Shown piece after piece: positions 1-8,193 of a stretch of DNA of 64,000 nucleotides. The notes below the pieces were generated by a model, which had not been told where the DNA came from, did not search any database, and worked only from the letters and a program-made list of their open reading frames with translations. Location of the stretch: contig NZ_JAIQZF010000005.1 of NCBI RefSeq assembly GCF_020164585.1, forward strand, positions 186,001-250,000. The letters are read 5' to 3'. The translations under genes were made by a program, and so were the position numbers. The stretch is from Psychroflexus curvus. GTDB lineage: Bacteria > Bacteroidota > Bacteroidia > Flavobacteriales > Flavobacteriaceae. The number at the start of each line of letters is the position of its first letter. Within the stretch, counting starts at the first letter, position 1.

Positions 1-1667
1 AGGAAATTGGCATTGTCAGCTAGAATCCTGTCATTATACTCATCAACTATTCGTTGCAAAACCGGAATTGCATTATCAGGGCTGTTGCTATCCAATTGCA
101 GATTTGCAATTCTGAACAAGACTTCGTCTAGAATGGATGGTGATTTGTGATCGACAAGCACGTTTTTTAATATCGCTAAAGCCTCTTCTGGTTTATTCTG
201 AAATTGAAGCAGGTCCGCTTTAGCTACAAGCTTTAAATCTGTTCGTGTAGAATCTTCCAGGCTGTTGTCTTTTATCAGTAAAGATAACTCCAGGGCATCG
301 TTGGACGTTAATTGAGAAGCTGATGATTTTAAGACGTCAAGCTGAGTCAGTGCCCAATCGAAATCTCCAATAAAATAACTGGTCTTCGCAACTTTGAATT
401 TGGCTTCTCGTGCGATATCGCTGTTGGGAATTAATTTTTCAACCTGAGTGTAAAGCAACAAAGCCTGGTTAAATCTGGATTGTTGCACCTTCAAGTCGGC
501 TTCCAGTAATTTTAATTCGGCCGCTTGTTGCTGATATAGATTTTGTTCTGCAATAATTTTGATTTGCTCCAGTGCCTTTTCAATGTCTTTTTTCTGAAAC
601 GCCATAAATTCAGCCAGATCTTTTTGAATCAAAAAGCTATCTCTATTCCTGCCGATTTTGGCAATAAAATTCTTGTAACCTAATTCAATCTCATCGTAAT
701 CTTCAGGTTGAGCCTGTAGTCTTTTGATGAGTAGAAGTTGTCGTTCTGCTGAACGTAAATCGCGTTGGCTTGCCGCCTTGGCGATAGCAAACTCAAACAT
801 TTCTCTGGCGCTGGATAAGTCGTCATTTTCTTTAGAAATCAGTGCTAAATCAATCAGGCGACTTAAAGATTTAGACTCCAAACGTTGAAAAATTGCTCTT
901 TCCTGAGCAAAAGCTTTGAAATAGTCTTCCTGCTGAACAAACAACCAGCTCAACATCTGGTTGTAAATCACATCAGGTTTTTTTTGATTGCGTCGCAACA
1001 AAACGCGTCTTAAGGTTAGATTGGCTTCATTCCCAGAATCTTCTGTGATGTATTGTGAAAAATCTCTGTTTAGAATTCCGAAGTAACTAGGGTTCTCAAC
1101 AATCAAATCCATATAATTTTCGAACATCTCTTTATGCCGACTCTGCTCGCCGTAAATTTTAGCCAGCTGAATTCTATAGTTACTTCTAGGCTCAACGCGC
1201 TGAGCGGTTTCATAAGTTTGAGCTGCTAAATCCAACAAGCCGTATTTTTGAAAGGCATTTCCTACCGCATACGCAAAAGCAGGCCTCTTTTCTACCTTAG
1301 AAATCGCTTGCTGATAATAGTCATCAGCGACTAAAGTATCGTTTTGCTTTTGGTACAAATAGCCAAGCTCTATCTGAATGTTGGGATATTCTCCCACCTC
1401 AGCCAGGTATTTTTTCAGAACCGATTCTGCCTGTCCAAGCTTTTCCAAAGCTTCTAAAGATTCTACATAACCCAACAACCAATTTTGATGAGCCGGACTG
1501 GATTTATGAAGTTTCGCGTAAATGGCTTCCGCTTTTTTATATTCCCCCTGATCAAAATAATTCTGGGCCAGCTCTTCGCTTTGACCAAAACTCAAGCTAA
1601 AGACGAGTATTGACAGGATTGTCAGAAAAGGTTTTAGTGTAAAAGATCTGGGGAATTCTAAATGCAT
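1..1667 (-). CDS. Tetratricopeptide-repeat periplasmic protein (3' end beyond the window)
   Basis: The frame is open from an ATG at 1667 to the left edge (about 555 codons), so the C-terminus is missing. The N-terminus has a hydrophobic core (TILSILVFSLSFG) followed by Gln, a typical flavobacterial signal peptide cleaved near residue 29. The rest is almost wholly helical, with repeated TPR-like units (for example NYFDQGEYKKAEAIYAKL and PEEALAILKNVL), indicating a scaffold or protein-binding role in the periplasm or at the outer membrane. It lies downstream of serS on the same strand after an 88-nt gap and may be read from the same transcript. No catalytic domain is visible in the part present, so the specific function is unknown. 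Confidence 0.85.
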   Translation of the reverse strand, partial: MHLEFPRSFTLKPFLTILSILVFSLSFGQSEELAQNYFDQGEYKKAEAIYAKLHKSSPAHQNWLLGYVESLEALEKLGQAESVLKKYLAEVGEYPNIQIELGYLYQKQNDTLVADDYYQQAISKVEKRPAFAYAVGNAFQKYGLLDLAAQTYETAQRVEPRSNYRIQLAKIYGEQSRHKEMFENYMDLIVENPSYFGILNRDFSQYITEDSGNEANLTLRRVLLRRNQKKPDVIYNQMLSWLFVQQEDYFKAFAQERAIFQRLESKSLSRLIDLALISKENDDLSSAREMFEFAIAKAASQRDLRSAERQLLLIKRLQAQPEDYDEIELGYKNFIAKIGRNRDSFLIQKDLAEFMAFQKKDIEKALEQIKIIAEQNLYQQQAAELKLLEADLKVQQSRFNQALLLYTQVEKLIPNSDIAREAKFKVAKTSYFIGDFDWALTQLDVLKSSASQLTSNDALELSLLIKDNSLEDSTRTDLKLVAKADLLQFQNKPEEALAILKNVLVDHKSPSILDEVLFRIANLQLDSNSPDNAIPVLQRIVDEYNDRILADNANF

Positions 1668-1755
1668 GTCCAAATTTACCCAAATATTTTAGGGCGTCGA
1701 CATCTTTGACAAAGATTTCTAAAGTGTCAATCAGTTAATACTGAGGTCTAAAACC

Positions 1756-3027
1756 TTAAGAAATTTTATCAAACCCCGTATAAGGCCTTAAGACTTCGGG
1801 AATGACAATCCCCTCTTCGGTTTGGTAGTTTTCTAGAATACCAGCCAAAACTCTGGGTAAAGCCAACGAACTTCCGTTCAAGGTATGCACCAAAGATTTC
1901 TTATTATGAGAGTCTTTGTATCGAATCTTTAATCGATTAGCCTGAAAAGTTTCAAAATTTGAAACTGAAGAAATCTCAAGCCAGCGGTCCTGAGCTGTTG
2001 AAAATAATTCGAAGTCAAAGGTGAGTGCAGACGTAAATCCAAGATCACCACCGCATAATCTCAACACACGATAAGGCAGTTTCAAGTCTCTTAAAATCGA
2101 CTTGACGTGTTCTACCATGTTCTCTAAAACCTGATAAGACTCTTCCGGCTTTACAATATTGACCAGTTCTACTTTATCAAACTGATGCAAACGGTTGAGT
2201 CCGCGAACGTGAGCACCGTAACTCCCCGCTTCTCTCCTGAAACAAGGCGTATACCCAGTTAACTGAATGGGTAATTGCTTTTCAGTCAGTAAATCATCTC
2301 TGTAAATGTTGGTAATAGGAACTTCAGCCGTTGGTATTAAATACAAATCATCGTTACCTACATGATACATCTGTCCTTCTTTATCTGGTAACTGACCTGT
2401 ACCATAGCCGGAAGCTTCGTTGACCAACAACGGAACCTGCACTTCGCTGTAACCTGCTTCAACATTTTTATCCAGGAAATAAGAAATAAGCGCTCTTTGC
2501 AGTCTGGCACCCTTTCCTTTATACACAGGAAATCCGGCACCGGTAATTTTATTACCCAGCTCAAAATCTATGATGTCATATTTTTTGGCCAGCTCCCAGT
2601 GCGGAAGTGCATTTTCTACCAGTACAGGTATATCTCCTTCTTTGAAAATCTCTTCATTATCCTCTTCGCTTTTCCCGGCAGGAACAGAGGCATGAGGAAT
2701 ATTAGGGACTTGGTATAACAAGGCCTGTAATTCCGTTCCTACCTGACTCATCACTTCTCCAAGACGACTGGAATCTTCCTTTAGCCCGGCTGTTTTTTCT
2801 TTATGGGCGTTGGCTTTTTCCTTTTTACCTGACTTGAAAAGCATCCCGATTTCTTTGGAAAGCCTGTTGGATTCTGAAAGTATTTCGTCCAGTTGTTTTT
2901 GAGTCTCCCGACGTTTTTCATCTAATTTTAAAATAGATTCAAAAACAGCTTCAGCCTCAAAATTTCTCTTTTTGAGCGCTTGAATGTAGTCTTCCTGATG
3001 TGCGCGAATGTGCTTAACTTCCAACAT
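1756..3027 (-). CDS. serS: Seryl-tRNA synthetase
   Basis: Charges tRNA-Ser with serine in the cytoplasm. The 423-residue length is normal for the family. The N-terminal ~100 residues form the charged two-helix coiled coil that contacts the tRNA long variable arm. The class II core follows: the serine-binding TAE motif at 233-235, motif 2 FRREAGSYGAHVRG at 263-276, and motif 3 NGSSLALPRVLAGILENYQ at 384-402. The ATG at 3027 is followed directly by the conserved MLEVKHIR opening. A canonical promoter and a perfect 16-bp hairpin lie just upstream. Confidence 0.97.
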   Translation of the reverse strand: MLEVKHIRAHQEDYIQALKKRNFEAEAVFESILKLDEKRRETQKQLDEILSESNRLSKEIGMLFKSGKKEKANAHKEKTAGLKEDSSRLGEVMSQVGTELQALLYQVPNIPHASVPAGKSEEDNEEIFKEGDIPVLVENALPHWELAKKYDIIDFELGNKITGAGFPVYKGKGARLQRALISYFLDKNVEAGYSEVQVPLLVNEASGYGTGQLPDKEGQMYHVGNDDLYLIPTAEVPITNIYRDDLLTEKQLPIQLTGYTPCFRREAGSYGAHVRGLNRLHQFDKVELVNIVKPEESYQVLENMVEHVKSILRDLKLPYRVLRLCGGDLGFTSALTFDFELFSTAQDRWLEISSVSNFETFQANRLKIRYKDSHNKKSLVHTLNGSSLALPRVLAGILENYQTEEGIVIPEVLRPYTGFDKIS

Positions 3028-3044
3028 AGTGCTTTGTCATTGGA

Positions 3045-3082
3045 GATTTTAGTAGAATTGAAAAGTCAATTCTACTAAAATC
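3045..3082 (-). promoter_or_regulatory. Perfect 16-bp hairpin in the serS 5' UTR
   Basis: Positions 3045-3060 and 3067-3082 are exact reverse complements (arm GATTTTAGTAGAATTG) around a 6-nt loop. With the promoter at 3094-3123 the hairpin would start about 5 nt from the 5' end of the serS mRNA and end 17 nt before the ATG. On the minus strand it is not followed by a U-run, so it is not an obvious terminator. It could stabilise the mRNA or regulate initiation. There is no T-box-like leader. Confidence 0.6.
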
Positions 3083-3093
3083 TTTATTTGCGG

Positions 3094-3123
3094 CAAATTT
3101 AGCAAATCGTAAGGCTTGTGCAA
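3094..3123 (-). promoter_or_regulatory. serS promoter (TTG-N19-TAAATTTG)
   Basis: On the minus strand, TTG at 3123-3121 is separated by 19 nt from TAAATTTG at 3101-3094. This matches the Bacteroidota sigma-A consensus (TTG around -33, TAnnTTTG around -7). Transcription would start near 3087, a few bases before the serS leader hairpin. Confidence 0.75.
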
Positions 3124-3250
3124 TTTTTTTGATAAGATAAAAACTAGTGTGTTAATTGATTTTAGTAATGAATGTTAAATAAATCAATACGACCTCTTTT
3201 AAAATCACAACTAAAGAAATGCTGCAACGGCTCTGCCACTTTGTGTTTTG

Positions 3251-4237
3251 TTAGTTCTTATCTTCCTTATAAACCAATCCTATTATTTCGCGAATTTTAT
3301 CCAGGGTTTCTATCAATTCTAGGGATGCATCGAGCGGCCAGTCCGGGCTTTGTGTCAGGCCTTTTTCTAAACAGTCCTGGACGTGCTCAATTTCAAACTG
3401 ATAGCCATGAGATGGATAGTTAAAATCTATATGATCTACACCAGAATTGGTTTCAATGTCAAGTTTATCGGTTTCATGAAATCTGGAACCAAATTCAACA
3501 GTTGCCTTTTCAAAATAGACTTTGGCTTTAGAAGGTGTCGATTTTGCAAAACTGGAAGATAACTGAGCAGTTGCTCCTGAAGCATATTTAAAATGGATTT
3601 GATTGGAGGTATCCACTCCTGTCGACGAAAACTCGCAAGTCGCTTTGATGACCTGAGGGGTACCCAAAAGCTTCAAGGCCAGGTACACAGGATAAATACC
3701 GATATCCAGCAAAGCTCCTCCACCTAAGTCTTTATTAAATAAACGTTTTTCTGTATCAAATTCAGCTTTAAAAGAAAAATCAGCTTCAACTTTAAGGCAT
3801 TTCCCGTAAGTCTTAGCCTGGGTTAGCTGATTCACTTTTTGAAGATGAGGCATGAAATTGGTCCAAAGCCCCTCCATCAAAAACAAGGCATTTTGCTTTG
3901 AGTTTTGTATCATGATTTTCTGCAGTACAGCATTCACTGCCATGGGTTTTTCACATAAAACGGCTTTACCATGCTCAAGACACATAATGGTATGTTCATA
4001 ATGAAAGACATGTGGTGTGGCAATATAAATAATATCCACCTCAGGGTTTTGAACTAAATCTTCATAAGATCCATAAGCATTGCCCACCTTAAACTCTGAT
4101 GCAAAGTTTTGAGCTTTTTGCAGAGAGCGAGAAGCTACCCCATAAAGATTTGCACCATTTACATCCTGTAAGTCTGAGGCGAATTTGTGAGCGATACCCC
4201 CTAATCCAATAATTCCCCAATTATGAGTTTTTTTCAT
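3251..4237 (-). CDS. Gfo/Idh/MocA family NAD(P)-dependent oxidoreductase
   Basis: A 328-residue cytoplasmic oxidoreductase. The Rossmann motif GLGGIAHKF lies at 11-19 and the family signature CEKPMAV at 95-101 includes the catalytic Lys97. GGALLDIGIYPVYLALKLLG in the second domain fits the dihydrodiol/D-xylose 1-dehydrogenase branch. Overall length and domain order match that branch, but the sugar substrate cannot be inferred. No signal peptide is present. It is divergent from a second, larger Gfo/Idh/MocA protein across a 336-nt spacer, which suggests both serve one carbohydrate pathway. Confidence 0.88.
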   Translation of the reverse strand: MKKTHNWGIIGLGGIAHKFASDLQDVNGANLYGVASRSLQKAQNFASEFKVGNAYGSYEDLVQNPEVDIIYIATPHVFHYEHTIMCLEHGKAVLCEKPMAVNAVLQKIMIQNSKQNALFLMEGLWTNFMPHLQKVNQLTQAKTYGKCLKVEADFSFKAEFDTEKRLFNKDLGGGALLDIGIYPVYLALKLLGTPQVIKATCEFSSTGVDTSNQIHFKYASGATAQLSSSFAKSTPSKAKVYFEKATVEFGSRFHETDKLDIETNSGVDHIDFNYPSHGYQFEIEHVQDCLEKGLTQSPDWPLDASLELIETLDKIREIIGLVYKEDKN

Positions 4238-4573
4238 TGATACTTTTTTTAATAAAATTATAATTAACCACTATGATATAACTTCTAATGTATGTTTTTT
4301 TAGTTTAACACATATCAATTTCGATTTTTTTGTAGAAAAATTTAAAGTCTTAAGCAATAATTTATAATATAATTGCTAATATTGAAAATCAAACTTTAAT
4401 TGTAAATCTTCTATCTATATCGTTTGAGTATAAATTTAAAACTAGTTATGAGTAAACTAAGTCTGATTTGAACAAGTAATCTCAGATAAAAACAAAATAA
4501 AGCTGATCTACAAAAACACATTCCCATTTTTTAAAAAAGTTTTTATGAATCTATCTTACCAAAATACTAAAAC
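4238..4573. other. 336-nt divergent intergenic region
   Basis: Very AT-rich spacer between two divergent oxidoreductase genes. It must hold both promoters. I found no perfect TAnnTTTG box with a spaced TTG, no clear inverted repeat and no small ORF that I would defend. Confidence 0.4.
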
Positions 4574-6064
4574 ATGAGTAATTTTAAAGAAAACAACGAT
4601 TTATCCAGACGTAAATTCTTAAGGAATATAAGTTTGGCAACTGCAGGAATCTCTATTGTCCCAAGTCATGTCATTTCAGGTTTAGGCTATACAGCTCCTA
4701 GCGATAAGCTCAATATTGCCGGTATTGGCGTAGGGGGCATGGGCCGTAGTAACCTAAGAAATATGAGTTCTCAGAACATTGTTGCACTGGCTGATGTAGA
4801 TTGGTCTTATGCTAAAAGATGTTTTGATGATTATCCAAAAGCCAAAAAATATAAGGATTACAGAATAATGCTGGAGGAAATGGATAAAGAGATAGATGCG
4901 GTCATGATCAGCACACCTGACCACACGCATTACGTAAGCGCCAAAGATTCTATGTCTGCAGGCAAGCATATTTACTTACAAAAACCGCTTACACACTCTG
5001 TATATGAGTCAAGAAAACTAGCTGAACTATCAGAATCTACTGGAGTTGCCACTCAAATGGGTAACCAGGGAAATTCTTCTGACGATATGCGCAAAGTATG
5101 CGAATGGATTTGGAATGGTGAGATAGGAGAAGTAACTAAGGTGGATGCCTGGACAGACAGACCGATTTGGCCTCAGGGTTTAGAAAGACCTACTGAAAAA
5201 CATGCAGTACCAGAAACCCTTGATTGGGATTTATTTTTAGGACCCGCTGCAGAAAGGCCTTACCATCCTGCATATACACCCTGGAATTGGAGAGCTTGGT
5301 GGGATTTTGGAACAGGTGCTTTAGGAGATATGGCTTGTCATATTATGGATCCTGTATATAAAGCTTTAGAACTAGGATTTCCTTACGCATTTGAAGCTTC
5401 CTCTACCCAAGTAAACACGGAAAGTGCACCTGTGGCAGAGAAAGTCACTTACTATTTTGGTGAAAGACCTAAAAAAGGCAAGATAAATATGCCTGGTGTA
5501 GAATTTACCTGGTATGATGGTGGATTAAAGCCAGACAGGCCTGAAGGCTTGAAGCCTGGCATGTATCCTGGCGATCAACAAGGCTGGGGCGGTGCTATTT
5601 TTTATGGCACTAAAGGAACCTTAATTTGCGGAACTTATGCTATGAACCCCTTTATTATAGGACGTGAAGATAACCCGCCTCCTACAACTGGTGAATTGCG
5701 CAGAATCCCAAATGCTATGGATGGCGGACATGAAATGGATTGGGTGCGTGCAGCAAAAGAAGATAAAAACAAAAGAGTAGAAGCTAGTTCTAATTTTGCT
5801 TATGCTGGACCATTAAACGAAGTAGTTGTAGCAGGTAACCTTGCTGTGAGGTTACAGGATTTACGCAGAAAGTTAGAATGGGACGCCAAAAACATGAAAA
5901 TCACTAATATTGGAGAAAACGAAGAAATAAGAGTGGTAAGTACCGATAGCTTCAAAGTGATAGATGGAGATCCAAAATTCGATACGCAGTATAAAACCAT
6001 CAATGCCAAAAACGCAGCTGAAGAATATGTGAAGCGAAGCTACAGAAAAGGCTGGTCTTACTAA
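4574..6064 (+). CDS. Gfo/Idh/MocA family oxidoreductase with twin-arginine signal
   Basis: 496 residues. The N-terminus SRRKFLRNISLATAGISIV (11-29) is a Tat-type signal, so the folded, cofactor-loaded enzyme is probably exported to the periplasm. The NAD-binding motif GIGVGGMGRS is at 50-59. At the place of the usual EKP motif the protein has QKPLTHS (136-142): the lysine is kept and Glu is replaced by Gln. The central region is rich in aromatic residues (WNWRAWWDFGTGALGDMACH), as in exported members of this family in Bacteroidota. The following DUF1080 lipoprotein is on the same strand 77 nt downstream, probably in one operon. Sugar oxidation is inferred; the substrate is unknown. Confidence 0.87.
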   Translation: MSNFKENNDLSRRKFLRNISLATAGISIVPSHVISGLGYTAPSDKLNIAGIGVGGMGRSNLRNMSSQNIVALADVDWSYAKRCFDDYPKAKKYKDYRIMLEEMDKEIDAVMISTPDHTHYVSAKDSMSAGKHIYLQKPLTHSVYESRKLAELSESTGVATQMGNQGNSSDDMRKVCEWIWNGEIGEVTKVDAWTDRPIWPQGLERPTEKHAVPETLDWDLFLGPAAERPYHPAYTPWNWRAWWDFGTGALGDMACHIMDPVYKALELGFPYAFEASSTQVNTESAPVAEKVTYYFGERPKKGKINMPGVEFTWYDGGLKPDRPEGLKPGMYPGDQQGWGGAIFYGTKGTLICGTYAMNPFIIGREDNPPPTTGELRRIPNAMDGGHEMDWVRAAKEDKNKRVEASSNFAYAGPLNEVVVAGNLAVRLQDLRRKLEWDAKNMKITNIGENEEIRVVSTDSFKVIDGDPKFDTQYKTINAKNAAEEYVKRSYRKGWSY

Positions 6065-6141
6065 TATGAGATATGCTGGACTTTTGGTAATTAGTTTCAA
6101 CAAATAACATAAGTCAAAAAATTATAATTTAAACAAAACAA

Positions 6142-6963
6142 ATGAAGATGAAAAAAACAATTTTAGCACTCACAACCTTTGCATTTATTGCTTTTTCTTG
6201 TGGAGATACTAACAAAAAGGAAAACAAGAACGCAGAAGCTGAAGAGTCAATTGAAAAAACGAATGAGGCTGATGTAACCGAAGCAAGTGAACTTAATACC
6301 TTATCTAAAGAAGAAAAAGAGGAAGGCTGGAAACTTCTTTTCGATGGTGAAACCAGTGAGAACTGGAGAGGTTACAACACCGATGTGTTTCCTAGTGATT
6401 GGAAGGTAAAAGAAGCTACTCTTTTTATGGCTGGTTCTGGAAGAGGTGAAGCAGGTTCAGAAAACGGCGGAGATATATTATACGATGAAGTATTCGACAA
6501 TTTCCACTTAAAATTAGAATGGAAAATATCAACAGGAGGTAATTCAGGAATTTTTTACTTAGGTCAAGAGTCAGACGACTATGATTTTATATGGAAAACA
6601 GCTCCAGAGATGCAGGTACTTGACAATGAAAAGCACCCTGATGCCATGTTAGGTACAGATGGGAATAGAAAAGCGGGATCCTTATATGACATCTATCCGG
6701 CTGAACCACAAAATGCAAAACCAGCTGGGGAATGGAATTCAGTTGAGATTATAGTTTATAATGGCACAGTAGTTCATAAACAAAATGGAGAAACCGTTGT
6801 AGAATACCATTTATGGACCCCACAATGGAAAGAAGATGTGGCTAATAGTAAATTTCCGGAATTAAATGAAAACTGGGCTGATGTTGCTAAAGAAGGATAT
6901 ATCGGTTTACAGGATCATGGTGACGATGTCTGGTTCAGAAATATAAAAATCAAGCAATTATAA
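6142..6963 (+). CDS. DUF1080 (3-keto-disaccharide hydrolase-type) lipoprotein
   Basis: 273 residues. The lipobox ends at Cys20 (AFIAFSC), followed by a Glu/Lys/Asn-rich linker. The globular domain starts near residue 68 with EEGWKLLFDGETSENWRGY, the hallmark of the DUF1080 concanavalin-like fold. It continues with GGNSGIFYLGQE, PEMQVLDNEKHPDA and GEWNSVEIIVYNGTVVHKQN. Members of this family act on 3-keto-glycosides or 3-keto-disaccharides at the cell surface or in the periplasm. Adjacency to an exported Gfo/Idh/MocA oxidoreductase, which could make such 3-keto sugars, supports this. The upstream ATG at 6142 (MKMKK) is used; the second Met is an equally good start. A strong terminator follows. 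Confidence 0.88.
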   Translation: MKMKKTILALTTFAFIAFSCGDTNKKENKNAEAEESIEKTNEADVTEASELNTLSKEEKEEGWKLLFDGETSENWRGYNTDVFPSDWKVKEATLFMAGSGRGEAGSENGGDILYDEVFDNFHLKLEWKISTGGNSGIFYLGQESDDYDFIWKTAPEMQVLDNEKHPDAMLGTDGNRKAGSLYDIYPAEPQNAKPAGEWNSVEIIVYNGTVVHKQNGETVVEYHLWTPQWKEDVANSKFPELNENWADVAKEGYIGLQDHGDDVWFRNIKIKQL

Positions 6964-6982
6964 ATTAATGAGTATTAATTTT

Positions 6983-7016
6983 AAAAAAGGTCTTTTCAAT
7001 TCGAAAGACCTTTTTT
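6983..7016 (+). terminator. Rho-independent terminator after the DUF1080 gene
   Basis: A 13-bp perfect stem (6983-6995 with 7004-7016, AAAAAAGGTCTTT) ends in six T residues. It lies 20 nt after the stop codon. Confidence 0.9.
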
Positions 7017-7107
7017 AATGTTCAAAAATTAGACTACCAGGATTCTTCCTTTTGAAAAAAGTTAATTTCATCTTTATTCCAGTAAAAACAGGTTTAACAC
7101 TTGTTGA

Positions 7108-7138
7108 TTTGATTGTTTTAAGATTTTATCTAATTTCG
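7108..7138 (+). promoter_or_regulatory. Promoter of the phenylalanine hydroxylase leader
   Basis: TTTG at 7108-7111, a 19-nt spacer, then TAATTTCG at 7131-7138, one base off the TAnnTTTG consensus. Transcription would begin around 7143-7146, exactly where the Tyr-rich leader peptide begins, implying a leaderless or nearly leaderless leader ORF. Confidence 0.6.
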
Positions 7139-7142
7139 CCTT

Positions 7143-7202
7143 GTGATTAATACAAACATATATTATTACTATTATCCTCTTCTAAATTTTAGAATCGGCT
7201 AA
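7143..7202 (+). CDS. Tyr-codon leader peptide of the phenylalanine hydroxylase gene
   Basis: A 19-codon ORF starting at GTG (7143) and ending with TAA (7200-7202); predicted peptide MINTNIYYYYYPLLNFRIG. Five consecutive tyrosine codons (TAT TAT TAC TAT TAT, 7161-7175) stand out. The gene downstream makes tyrosine from phenylalanine, so the repeated residue matches the pathway product. There is no Shine-Dalgarno sequence, but the promoter places the 5' end at or next to the start codon. The last codons (AGA ATC GGC) overlap the segment that can pair with the terminator 5' arm. The initiation codon is the weakest point: GTG fits frame and position but is not proven. Confidence 0.65.
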   Translation: MINTNIYYYYYPLLNFRIG

Positions 7203-7267
7203 TGGTATAATTTATTTTATAACTTTTATCTCATCCCGATTCAAAACTGAATCGGGATTTTTATTTT
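7180..7267 (+). promoter_or_regulatory. Transcription attenuator (anti-terminator/terminator) in front of the phenylalanine hydroxylase gene
   Basis: The terminator has arms ATCCCGATTCA (7233-7243) and TGAATCGGGAT (7248-7258), an AAAC loop and the tail TTTTTATTTT (7258-7267), ending 13 nt before the hydroxylase ATG. GAATCGG at 7192-7198, inside the end of the leader ORF, repeats the core of the 3' arm and can pair with CCGATTC (7236-7242) as a competing anti-terminator. A small hairpin, TTCTAA (7180-7185) with TTAGAA (7189-7194), can hold part of that segment. A ribosome stalled on the Tyr codons would open the small hairpin and leave 7192-7198 free (read-through). A ribosome reaching the stop codon would mask it (termination). 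Confidence 0.7.
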
Positions 7268-7280
7268 AAAAACAATTCTG

Positions 7281-8006
7281 ATGCAAGACATGTCTAAGTA
7301 CACAAAAGAAGATCTATGGGTTTGGAAAACATTGTTTACCAGACAGCAGAGTAACATTCCTGGCAAAGCTTCTCGAGCGTATATTCAGGCTCTGGAGCAT
7401 ATGTCACCGGTTTTGAATGCTGATGAGATTCCAGATTTCAAAAAAATTAATGCATGGTTTCAAACCAAAACCCAGTGGGAATTACAAGTGGTCCCCGGGC
7501 TTATACCAGTGCAGGATTTCTTTCAACTCCTGGCTGAACGCAAGTTTAGTTCCTCAACCTGGTTACGCTCCAAGGACAGCCTGGACTATCTAGAAGAGCC
7601 TGATATGTTTCATGATATTTACGGCCATGTCCCCTTGCTCAGTAATCCTGTTTTTTCTGAATTTGTTCACGAATTTGGAAAACTGGGCTGCCAATTCCTT
7701 GATGATTCAGAAAAGCTTCTTCAATTGCAGCGTTTATATTGGTTTACTATTGAGTTTGGTGTAATTAAGGAACAAGGTAAAGTTCAATCTTATGGCGCTG
7801 GGATTTTATCATCTTATGGAGAAACCAATCAGATCCATGAACAAAAGGCAAATTTTTTAGATTACTCTATAGAAGCTATAGTTCAAAAAGTCTTTAGGAC
7901 TGATATTATGCAAGAGGATTACTATGTCATTTCCTCTTTTGAAGTGCTTTTTGAATCTTTAAAAGAGCTATCTGAAGTTTGGAATGAACGCCTTACAGAG
8001 GTTTAA
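7281..8006 (+). CDS. phhA: Phenylalanine 4-monooxygenase (pterin-dependent aromatic amino acid hydroxylase)
   Basis: Converts L-phenylalanine to L-tyrosine with O2 and a tetrahydropterin in the cytoplasm. At 241 residues it is the short bacterial form with only the catalytic domain. The ferrous iron ligands are visible: His111 and His116 in PDMFHDIYGHVPLL, and Glu158 in WFTIEFG. The ATG at 7281 is used; MSKYTKED at residue 4 is a possible alternative. It is monocistronic, between a leader with an attenuator and an unrelated serine hydrolase. The leader suggests expression rises when charged tRNA-Tyr is scarce, which points to tyrosine supply rather than phenylalanine breakdown as the regulated role. 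Confidence 0.95.
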   Translation: MQDMSKYTKEDLWVWKTLFTRQQSNIPGKASRAYIQALEHMSPVLNADEIPDFKKINAWFQTKTQWELQVVPGLIPVQDFFQLLAERKFSSSTWLRSKDSLDYLEEPDMFHDIYGHVPLLSNPVFSEFVHEFGKLGCQFLDDSEKLLQLQRLYWFTIEFGVIKEQGKVQSYGAGILSSYGETNQIHEQKANFLDYSIEAIVQKVFRTDIMQEDYYVISSFEVLFESLKELSEVWNERLTEV

Positions 8007-8193
8007 ATTTATATCACTCCAATTTAAACTGAAACGAAATTTCATTTTTTTCTTAAATTTAGTTAAGTTAAGTGATTTTAATGATATTGAACCCTTATTA
8101 AGTTGTAAAGCCTGGTCTAATTATTTAGTTAAAATTGATGAACAATCTATTTAATTAAAATTAATTTCAAATCTTTGAACTTTAAAGTATGAG

